From CAVOHU01 sp963843385 (GTDB lineage Bacteria; Acidobacteriota; Vicinamibacteria; Vicinamibacterales; JAKQTR01), in contig CAWJJY010000003.1 of NCBI GenBank assembly GCA_963843385.1, positions 682,001 to 746,000 of the forward strand: a DNA stretch of 64,000 nucleotides. The letters run 5' to 3'. This document shows positions 15,329 to 22,911 of this stretch, in pieces (position 1 is the stretch's first letter; each line of letters begins with the position of its first letter). A program made the position numbers and the translations under genes. The notes under the pieces are model-generated. The model did no database searches, had not been told where the DNA came from, and worked only from the letters and a program-made list of their open reading frames with translations.

Positions 15329-17674
15329 ATGCTCGAACTCTCGCTCCGAAACGCGGTGGCATGGGCCATCCAGGTGGCGGCGCTGGGCGGGGTCGGCGTC
15401 GCACTCCCGATGGCGTTTCGCATCGGTTCTCCACGAGTCAAACTCGTCTACCTGCGGGCGTTGCTGATCGCGTGCCTCGTGCTCCCGCTCGCGCAACCCT
15501 GGGTCCCATCTCCCCTGGCGTCCGGCGTCGCCGGCGAGCCGGCCGCGCTGCTGGAGCCCGGCGTCGCCCTCAGCCCGGCTCCCGCGTTGCCGAGCCCGCC
15601 GCCGCGCGGGTGGCCGTTCCGAGACTGGCTGGGCCTGTTGCCGTGGAGCGTCGAGGCGATGGTCATTGTCATCCTGCTCGGTGGCGTGGCGGCGCGCCTG
15701 GCGTGGCTCGGGCTCGGGCTCGTGTCGCTGTCGAGACTGCGCCGGCTGTCGGCTCCCTTGGATCCTCGACCGGAGGCGGTCAACGAGGCCATGCGGCTCG
15801 TCGGGGCCGACGCCGAGTTCCGCGTGTCGTCCAACGTGGTGAGGCCGGTCACCTTCGGCCTGCGCCGCCCGCTCGTCCTGCTTCCTCGTGAGTTCACCAC
15901 ATTCGATCCGGCACAGCAGACAGCGGTGGCGGCCCACGAGCTGATCCACGTCGATCGGCGAGACTGGGTGCGGACGCTCGGCGACGAGTTGCTGCTGTCG
16001 GTCCTCTGGTTCCACCCCGCTCTGTGGTGGCTGGTCGGGCAGATTCACCTGAGCATGGAGCAGATTGTCGATCGCGAGGTCATCCGCCTGACCGGATCGC
16101 GACGACCGTATCTCGAGGCACTGCTGAAGCTCGCCGCTGCCGGCCCGACGCCGATGATGCAGCCCGCCGCACCGTTTCTGAAACACGGCCACCTCGCGCA
16201 GCGGGTGGCACTGCTCGTGAGGGAGGCGTCCATGTCACGGATCCGTCTCGTCGCGTCGTTCCTCATCGTACTCGGCGTACTCGCCTGCAGCGGCTGGGTG
16301 GTCGTTGGCGCATTCCCGCTGCGATCGCCCGCGGCCCCAATCCCGAATCCGGCCACCGGCATCCTGCCTGGTGCGATCGAGGAGGCCGGACATGCGTCGG
16401 GAGCAATCCTGCCGGCCACGATGACCTCGGTCGATGTGAGCGGCCAGGGATCGGGACAGGCGACAGGCTGGCAGACTCGGCCGACCATCGACCCGAAGGC
16501 GCAGCAGGCGCGGCCGGGGATGCCGCCTCCTCCGCCGCCGCCACCGCCGCCTGGAATGAAGACTCCGCCTCCGGGGCCGTTCGATCTTGCGCGGTGGGAG
16601 CAAGGCCTCACAATGGCGCAGCAGCAGCTGGCAGTCGCCTCGGCCGACCCCATGGGTCACTACACGCTTGGGGCCTTGTACTGGGAGCGCGCATACCGAG
16701 ACAAATCCCTGAGCGAGGTCGACGAGCGCCGCTACGTCACGATGGGGCTCGACGCGATGGACCAGGCCCTGCTGCTCAGGCCGAAGTACATGGAGGCGCT
16801 CGTCTACAAGAACCTCCTGCTGCGGCAGCAGGCGACCCTCGAGCGGGATCCGGGGAAGCAGCAGGCGTTGCTCGCCCAGGCTGAGGTTCTGCGCTCAGAG
16901 GCGATGCAGCTCAGATCCGCACAGACGTCGTGGGGCGAGATTCCTCCGAATGCGGCTCGCGTCGGCGGCACGATCAAAGCGCCGGCGAAGATCAAGGACG
17001 TGCGTCCGGTCTATCCTCCCGTGGCGCAGAGCGCGAGGGTACAGGGTGTCGTGATTGTCGAGATTCTGGTCGGCGAGGACGGGCACGTACAGGCGGGTCG
17101 AGTGCTGCGATCGATTCCGCTGCTCGACCAGGCCGCACTTGATGCCGTCCGCCAGTGGGAATTTGCACCAACGCTGCTCAATGGCTCCGCCGTTCCCGTC
17201 GTGATGACCGTGACGGTGAACTTCGTGTTGAGCGACAAGACCGGAGGCGGTGTCGTGGGCGGTGTGGTTGGCGGCACCGGGGGAGGCGTGACCGGAGGCA
17301 TTGCGGGTGGCGTCGTGGGTGGAGTCGTGGGCGGCGTGCCGGGCGCGCCACCGCCGCCGCCGCCCCCACCGGAGCCACTCCCTCCCGACACGGGCCGGGT
17401 TGGAAGCGGCATCCGCCCGCCGGCCAAGACTCTGGATGTCCGCCCGGTGTATCCGTTGGAGGCCCAGCAGGCCAAGATTCAGGGCACCGTCATCATCGAA
17501 GTCGTCATCGGCAAGGACGGGAAGGTCATGAAGGCACGCGTCCTTCGGTCGATTCCACTCCTCGACCAGGCGGCCATGGATGCTGTCCTGCAGTGGGAAT
17601 TCACCCCGACTGAAGTCGGCGGTGTCGCGATGAACGTGGTCATGACCGTAACGGTCAATTTCACGCTGAAGTAG
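15329..17674 (+). CDS. M56 (BlaR1-like) membrane protease fused to two TonB C-terminal domains
   Basis: 781 residues. The first ~320 form the M56 membrane metalloprotease, with several TM segments and the zinc motif HELIH (H203, E204, H207) in AVAAHELIHVDRRDW; a further TM segment is near residues 308-330. Next comes a Pro-rich linker and a TPR-like helical stretch (~415-530). Two TonB-type C-terminal domains follow (~545-635 and ~690-781), each with PVYP..A....VQG.VIVE and RSIPLLDQAA.DAV.QWEF.PT. They are joined by a Gly/Val-repeat and poly-Pro linker and are so alike that a recent internal duplication is likely. There is no beta-lactam-sensor (PBP-like) domain. The sensed signal is unknown. 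Confidence 0.88.
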   Translation: MLELSLRNAVAWAIQVAALGGVGVALPMAFRIGSPRVKLVYLRALLIACLVLPLAQPWVPSPLASGVAGEPAALLEPGVALSPAPALPSPPPRGWPFRDWLGLLPWSVEAMVIVILLGGVAARLAWLGLGLVSLSRLRRLSAPLDPRPEAVNEAMRLVGADAEFRVSSNVVRPVTFGLRRPLVLLPREFTTFDPAQQTAVAAHELIHVDRRDWVRTLGDELLLSVLWFHPALWWLVGQIHLSMEQIVDREVIRLTGSRRPYLEALLKLAAAGPTPMMQPAAPFLKHGHLAQRVALLVREASMSRIRLVASFLIVLGVLACSGWVVVGAFPLRSPAAPIPNPATGILPGAIEEAGHASGAILPATMTSVDVSGQGSGQATGWQTRPTIDPKAQQARPGMPPPPPPPPPPGMKTPPPGPFDLARWEQGLTMAQQQLAVASADPMGHYTLGALYWERAYRDKSLSEVDERRYVTMGLDAMDQALLLRPKYMEALVYKNLLLRQQATLERDPGKQQALLAQAEVLRSEAMQLRSAQTSWGEIPPNAARVGGTIKAPAKIKDVRPVYPPVAQSARVQGVVIVEILVGEDGHVQAGRVLRSIPLLDQAALDAVRQWEFAPTLLNGSAVPVVMTVTVNFVLSDKTGGGVVGGVVGGTGGGVTGGIAGGVVGGVVGGVPGAPPPPPPPPEPLPPDTGRVGSGIRPPAKTLDVRPVYPLEAQQAKIQGTVIIEVVIGKDGKVMKARVLRSIPLLDQAAMDAVLQWEFTPTEVGGVAMNVVMTVTVNFTLK

Positions 17675-17700
17675 ATACCGGCGCGCCAAGGCCGGGCATC

Positions 17701-17730
17701 GGGGTCGGTGAACGTCTTCAATCCGACCCC
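17701..17730 (+). terminator. Possible hairpin after the M56-TonB gene
   Basis: GGGGTCGG pairs with CCGACCCC across a 14 nt loop, 27 nt after the stop. No T-run follows, so the call rests on position and stem only. Confidence 0.3.
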
Positions 17731-17762
17731 GAGTTCGGCGCCGCATCCCTCCCCCGCCCAAG

Positions 17763-17768
17763 TATAAT
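17763..17768 (+). promoter_or_regulatory. TATAAT -10 box upstream of the binding lipoprotein gene
   Basis: A perfect TATAAT 130 nt before the ATG at 17899, implying a leader of about 125 nt. No -35 match was found. Confidence 0.4.
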
Positions 17769-17898
17769 CACCTGCCAGCAACGCCGGTTCGCGAGAGGCC
17801 GCCTGAGGTCCTGTTCGCTGCGAGCCGGCTCGTGCGGTCGTTCGGGGACGTCTGCGTCGGGACGAGCGGAGAAGCTGCTCGCGCAGGAATCGACATTC

Positions 17899-19020
17899 AT
17901 GTCCCAATTCGTCCGATATCTCGCATGCGCCGGAGGGGTCGTGTTCCTGGCCGCGACGGCCGGGTCGTGCCGGGGCCGCGACGCGATTCCTCGCATCGGG
18001 TACGCGTATCCGGCGTCACCCGAGACCTCGAGAATCATCGGCCTTCTCCAGGCGGAGATTGACGCCTGGCAGCCGCGCCGCGTCGCCGAGATCCTTCCTG
18101 TGGGGCCGCGCAAGGGACTGACAGGCTACGCGGCCGACGTCGACATCGCGCAATCGCTGGTGTCAAGGCCGGATCTGGCCGGCGTGGTCGGCCATTTGAG
18201 CAGCCGGTCGTCGCTCATTGTCGCCCCCGTCTACCAGGATGCCGGCATTCCCCTGATCGTACCGGTCGGCACGAGCAAGAGGCTTCGTGATGTTGGCCCG
18301 CTTGTCTTTTCACTGGCGCCCGACGAAGAGGCCGAGGGTGAGTTCATCACGGCATTCAGCGTGGATGGGCTGGGCGCGCGCCGCGTCACGATCTTCTACC
18401 TCTACGGCGACGAGTACGGTATCGGCCTCCGCGACGGCGTGGTCGCCGGGCTGGCCAGGCGCCAGCTTGCTCCGGTCGATCAGGTTGGGATACAGGCCGA
18501 TTCCGATTTTCCGAATATCGTCGGGGCGTCGATCAAGCGGACCGTGCCCGATGTCATCGTGATCGCCGGTCGCAACATCGAGGCGCACGGTATCGCTTCA
18601 GCGGTGCACCGGGTTCTGCCGGGCGTGCCGGCGGTGGCCGGGGATGGCGTGATCCTGAACGCGGCGTACGGGAAACGACTGGCCGGCGCGGCGGCCACCT
18701 TCTTCGCCGTGGCGTACTGGCACCCGGATCTCGCGACTGACGCCTCCCGTGCGTTCATGGCCCGGTGGCGGACCGGACCCGGCCCTGCGCCGACCGGCTC
18801 GACCATCATGTTCTACGACGCGCTGAAAGTGCTGGCGACCGCCATTCGCGATATGGGACCGGATTCCCGGGCGGTCCGTCAGTATCTGTCCGAACTGGGC
18901 GTCACCCGTCCGGCGTACCCGGCCGTGTCCGGCCCCGCCTCGTTCGCGCGCAACCGGCCGACAAATCTCCTGATGACACGGTTCGAGGGCGATGCGGTCG
19001 TCATCGCGAGCGGTCGCTGA
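17899..19020 (+). CDS. Leu/Ile/Val-type periplasmic binding lipoprotein
   Basis: A 373-residue type I periplasmic binding protein. The N-terminus is a signal peptide ending ATAGSC, an acceptable though not perfect lipobox, predicting an acylated Cys at about residue 24. GVVGHLSSRSSLIVAPVYQDAGIPLIVPVGTSKRL is the LivJ-type ligand cleft, and YLYGDEYGIGLRDGVV and PDVIVIAG are further fold blocks. No ABC permease or ATPase genes adjoin. The stop is 9 nt before the hybrid histidine kinase start, so it most likely serves as the extracytoplasmic ligand sensor for that kinase rather than in uptake. Confidence 0.82.
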   Translation: MSQFVRYLACAGGVVFLAATAGSCRGRDAIPRIGYAYPASPETSRIIGLLQAEIDAWQPRRVAEILPVGPRKGLTGYAADVDIAQSLVSRPDLAGVVGHLSSRSSLIVAPVYQDAGIPLIVPVGTSKRLRDVGPLVFSLAPDEEAEGEFITAFSVDGLGARRVTIFYLYGDEYGIGLRDGVVAGLARRQLAPVDQVGIQADSDFPNIVGASIKRTVPDVIVIAGRNIEAHGIASAVHRVLPGVPAVAGDGVILNAAYGKRLAGAAATFFAVAYWHPDLATDASRAFMARWRTGPGPAPTGSTIMFYDALKVLATAIRDMGPDSRAVRQYLSELGVTRPAYPAVSGPASFARNRPTNLLMTRFEGDAVVIASGR

Positions 19021-19029
19021 GAGGTGGCG

Positions 19030-22000
19030 ATGGCAAACGAACCGAGACAATCGCTGACGCTTCGCACGACCCTCGTCGTGATTGCCGCCCTCGGGTGCCT
19101 CTATATCGGGGCCATGACGGTGTATGTGGCCCTGGTGCTCTCCCCGTCGGTCGCGCGACTCCGAGATCGCACCGAGACGCTCATCTCCGAGTACGCGACC
19201 CTGCGAGATCGCGTCGCCAGCCTCGAGCGCACGTATCGCGAGGCGCAGCAGTTGGTTGCGGACGCGACGCTCACTCCGGACGAGCAGACGAAGGTGCGGG
19301 CCATGCGATCCGCTCTTCGCGACGTGGCCGAGCACTCCGCAGGCGTCCAGGTCAGCCTGCGGCTCTCGCGGGTATCGCCCGCGATGCTCGGCGCGCTGGC
19401 TGATGCGGCCGGCGCCGAGTCGCGATGGGCGGCGGTCGTTCAGGAGTCACTGGACCATCTCGACAACGGAGACATCCCGGCCGCCGCGCGCCGGCTGGAA
19501 GACGCCGACCGGGCTCGCGAGCAGATGTCGCGATTCCTGGACGAGGCGCAACGGCTGGGCCTTGGGGACATGGTGGCGAGCGAACGCCTGCTGGGAGAGC
19601 AGGCCGCACAGGTCGGGTGGGCCGTCGCTCTCTGGGCGGCGCTCGGCGCCATTCTTCTCGGGTTCGCGGTCGCCGCAGTCCGCCGCCGGCTGTACGCACC
19701 GCTGCACGCGCTGGACGGCGGCCTCGCACAGGTGGCGAAGGGCGACCTCGATACCTCCCTGCGGGTGCAGCGCGGCGACGAGATCGGGCGCCTGACCGCT
19801 CACTTCAACCAGATGACCGAGGTGCTGCGGGTCCGGGCCGACGCCGATCGCTCCCGGCAGTCGAACCTTGCCGAGCGGTTCGGACGCATCCTGGAACACT
19901 CGTTCAACGAAATCTACGTGTTTGACGCTGCCACTCTCCGGCTGGTCCAGATGAACGAAGGGGCGCAGGCGGACCTCGGATACCCCGCCCACTCCTACGT
20001 CGGACTCACGGTGCTCGACCTGATTGGAGGGTACGACGAGCCCGCGTTCAGGGCGTTGGTGAATCCGCTGCAGACCGGCCAGCAGCAGAGGCTTCAGCTC
20101 TCGGCCACGCACGTCCGGAAGGACGGCGCCTCGTATCCCGTCGAACTCACGCTTCAGCTCTGGACGATGGAGGAGCCCGCCGTTTTCGTGGCGATAGCCC
20201 AGGACGTGACGCGACGGCTGAAGGACGCGGCGCTCAGGCAGGCATCGCTGCGCATCTCCGAGACCGCGCTCACCGCCGACACACTCGAGGACATGTTCGC
20301 GGCCATTCATGGCATCGTCGCGGGGCTGATGCCTGCCGGCAACTTCTACCTCGCGGTGTACGACGCCGAACGCCAGAGCCTGAGCTTCCCGTACTTCGTC
20401 GACGAGAACGACGAGCGGCCCGCATCGAAGACACTCGGCCGCGGCCTCACGGAGTACGTGCTGCGCACGGGGCAGCCGCTGCTGGCGACCTCCGAGGTCT
20501 TCGAGGACCTGGTGCAGCGCGGCGAGGTCGAATTGATCGGATCGCCGTCGGTCGACTGGATCGGCGTGCCGCTGGTGGCCAACGGCGAGACGATCGGCGT
20601 GCTGGTCCTCCAGAGCTATTCCGAGGCGGTCCGGTACCGCGAAGCGGACCTGCAGATCCTGCGATTCGTCTCCACCCAGGTCGCGATGGCGATCGCCCGA
20701 CGCCGTGCCGAACAGGAGGTCGCAGACAGCCGCCAGCGGCTCCAGAGCGTGCTCGACACGGCGCCGTTTGGCGCCCATCTGTACGAGCTGCAATCAGACG
20801 GCAGCCTGGTGTTTACCGGTGCCAACCGGTCGGCCAACCGCATCCTCGGCGTGGACAACGCGCAGTTCATCGGGAAGACGATCGAGGCCGCGTTCCCGGC
20901 CCTTGTGCCGACCGGCCTTCCGGCGGACTACCGACGGACGGCCTCCGAAGGCGTGGCGTTCGACTTCGATCAGGTCGACTACGACGAACAGGGAATACGC
21001 GGATCCTTCGAGGTGCATGCGCTGCAGACCGCGCCAGGGCGCGTGGCCGTGTTCTTCCGCGACATCACCGAGCGGAAGCGCGCCGAGGCGGCGCTCCAGC
21101 GCGAGCGCGACCTGGTCGCCCGGATCGCCGAGACGAGCCCCGTGGGCATCTCCGTGCTGGATCGGGAGGGCCGGATCACGTTCGTGAACGAGCAGGCCGC
21201 CCGGATCTTCGGCCTGACGAAGGAACAGACCACCAAGCGGCGTTACAACGCGCCCGAGTGGCACATCACGACGTATGACGGCACGCCGATTCCCGACAGC
21301 GACCTCGCGTTCCATCGCGTCATGGAGACCCGCCAACCAGTGTTCGGCGTCGGCCAGGCCATTGAATGGCCCGACGGCCGGCGCGTGTTGGTCTCGATCA
21401 ACGGCTCTCCCCTGCTCGACGCGAACGGGCAACTGGAGGGGGTGGTCGCGACGGTCGAGGACGTCACCGGCCGCGTCGAACTCGAGCGCCAGCTTCACGC
21501 ATCCGAGGAACATCTCCGCCAGGCGCAGAAGATGGAGAGTATCGGCCGTCTTGCGGGCGGCGTGGCGCACGACTTCAACAACCTGCTGACCGTCATGCTG
21601 GGTTTCGCGTCACAGGCCAAGGAGGGCCTGCCGGAGGGCCACCCGTCGAGGGACGATCTGGTCGAGGTCGAAAACGCCTGCGACAAGGCCGCAGCCCTCA
21701 CGCGACAGCTGCTGGCCTTCGCGCGGCGCGGCGTCACGGATCCCCGCGTGATCGGCCTCAACGAGGTCACGCTTTCGATGGACAAGATGCTGCGGCGCCT
21801 GATCGGGGAGGACATCGAACTGGTCACCGTCCTCGGAACGGGGCTCTGGTCGGTGCGCGCCGACCTGGGTCGGATCCAGCAGGTCATCGTCAACCTGGCC
21901 GTCAATGCCCGAGATGCGATGCCAGGCGGCGGAAAGCTCACCGTCGAGACCCGAAACGTGACACTGGACCGCGCGTTTGCGGCCCGCCACCACGGCGCCG

Positions 22001-22656
22001 AGGCCGGCGATCACGTCATGCTGTCGGTCAGCGACACGGGCCACGGCATGACCGCCGAGGTGCAGGAGCATATCTTCGAGCCGTTCTACACGACCAAGCG
22101 AACCGGGCTCGGAACCGGGCTTGGGCTGGCGACCTGCTACGGCATCGTGAAGCAGGCCGGCGGATCCATCTGGGTGAACAGCGAGCCCGGCTCAGGTTCG
22201 ACCTTCAAGATCTACCTGCCCCGGGCGCAGGCGGCACCCGAGCAGGTTCAGGTGCCGGTTGCCGCGACAACCCCGGTCGGCAACGAGCGGATCCTGCTGG
22301 TGGAAGACGAGGCGATGGTCCGTTCGGTCGCGGTGCGAGCGCTGCGGGACTTCGGATACGTCGTGACGGAGGCCGCCAACGGCATGGACGCGCTGGGCGT
22401 GGCGGAAGGACATGTTCACGACTTCGACATCCTGGTCACCGACGTCGTCATGCCGCTGCTCGGCGGGCGCGAACTTGCGGAGAGGCTTCAGGCGCTGCGC
22501 CCCGATCTGAAGGTGCTCTACACCTCGGGCTACACCGAGGACGGCATCGTCCATCACGGCGTGCTGGATCGTGGCGTGCAGTTCCTGCCGAAACCCTACG
22601 ACCCGGTCGCGCTGGCGCGCAGGGTGCGCGCGGTCCTGGATAGCGACCGCCGCTAA
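19030..22656 (+). CDS. Hybrid sensor histidine kinase with HAMP, PAS, GAF, PAS, PAS and receiver
   Basis: 1208 residues. TM1 ~13-36 and TM2 ~196-218 enclose a helical periplasmic domain. HAMP ~219-270, PAS ~282-400, GAF ~403-557, PAS ~571-683 and PAS ~692-820 follow. HisKA has the phospho-His H847 in GGVAHDFNNLLTV. The HATPase ~945-1065 has N and G boxes NLAVNARDAMPGGG, DTGHGM and GLGTGLGLATCYG. A C-terminal receiver ~1087-1200 has acceptor D1138 in TDVVMPLLGG. The H-box is of the HDFNN type common in NtrB-like kinases. ATG 19030 fits the GAGAGGTGG ribosome site; GTG 19024 is an alternative. It probably works with the lipoprotein upstream; no separate output regulator is adjacent. Confidence 0.9.
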   Translation: MANEPRQSLTLRTTLVVIAALGCLYIGAMTVYVALVLSPSVARLRDRTETLISEYATLRDRVASLERTYREAQQLVADATLTPDEQTKVRAMRSALRDVAEHSAGVQVSLRLSRVSPAMLGALADAAGAESRWAAVVQESLDHLDNGDIPAAARRLEDADRAREQMSRFLDEAQRLGLGDMVASERLLGEQAAQVGWAVALWAALGAILLGFAVAAVRRRLYAPLHALDGGLAQVAKGDLDTSLRVQRGDEIGRLTAHFNQMTEVLRVRADADRSRQSNLAERFGRILEHSFNEIYVFDAATLRLVQMNEGAQADLGYPAHSYVGLTVLDLIGGYDEPAFRALVNPLQTGQQQRLQLSATHVRKDGASYPVELTLQLWTMEEPAVFVAIAQDVTRRLKDAALRQASLRISETALTADTLEDMFAAIHGIVAGLMPAGNFYLAVYDAERQSLSFPYFVDENDERPASKTLGRGLTEYVLRTGQPLLATSEVFEDLVQRGEVELIGSPSVDWIGVPLVANGETIGVLVLQSYSEAVRYREADLQILRFVSTQVAMAIARRRAEQEVADSRQRLQSVLDTAPFGAHLYELQSDGSLVFTGANRSANRILGVDNAQFIGKTIEAAFPALVPTGLPADYRRTASEGVAFDFDQVDYDEQGIRGSFEVHALQTAPGRVAVFFRDITERKRAEAALQRERDLVARIAETSPVGISVLDREGRITFVNEQAARIFGLTKEQTTKRRYNAPEWHITTYDGTPIPDSDLAFHRVMETRQPVFGVGQAIEWPDGRRVLVSINGSPLLDANGQLEGVVATVEDVTGRVELERQLHASEEHLRQAQKMESIGRLAGGVAHDFNNLLTVMLGFASQAKEGLPEGHPSRDDLVEVENACDKAAALTRQLLAFARRGVTDPRVIGLNEVTLSMDKMLRRLIGEDIELVTVLGTGLWSVRADLGRIQQVIVNLAVNARDAMPGGGKLTVETRNVTLDRAFAARHHGAEAGDHVMLSVSDTGHGMTAEVQEHIFEPFYTTKRTGLGTGLGLATCYGIVKQAGGSIWVNSEPGSGSTFKIYLPRAQAAPEQVQVPVAATTPVGNERILLVEDEAMVRSVAVRALRDFGYVVTEAANGMDALGVAEGHVHDFDILVTDVVMPLLGGRELAERLQALRPDLKVLYTSGYTEDGIVHHGVLDRGVQFLPKPYDPVALARRVRAVLDSDRR

Positions 22657-22798
22657 GGAACCCGAACGGGCCGCCGGGTCGGCTCATCGAACTTCTGCAA
22701 ATCACCACGGTCAGGTCGTCGTGGGGCGCGCTCGATTGCGTGAACGCGGCGACCCCCTTGCGCACGCGCCGCGCGAGGTTCCCTTCCGGCCGAAAACA

Positions 22799-22827
22799 CG
22801 AAGGGCCGGCTCCGGGCCGGCCCTTCG
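22799..22827. terminator. Bidirectional hairpin terminator between convergent genes
   Basis: CGAAGGGCCGGC pairs perfectly (12 bp) with GCCGGCCCTTCG around a 5 nt loop. On the minus strand it is followed by TGTTTTCGG, giving a T-run for the malic enzyme transcript; it also lies 143 nt after the kinase gene. Confidence 0.7.
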
Positions 22828-22872
22828 TGACACCTTCACTTGTTCGCAGAAGCGTCCCCGGCCGTCGACTGT

Positions 22873-22892
22873 CAGCCGCCAGCCTCCAGCCC
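22873..22892. repeat. Dispersed GCC(T/G)CCAGCC repeat, copy at malic enzyme 3' end
   Basis: CAGCCGCCAGCCTCCAGCCC lies 20 nt past the malic enzyme stop. Related tracts occur at 28088-28132, 33570-33588, 36780-36806 (opposite strand), 36955-36970 and 47838-47856 (opposite strand), always between genes or abutting a gene end. Confidence 0.5.
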
Positions 22893-22911
22893 CGACCTCC
22901 AGCTGTTCCTT

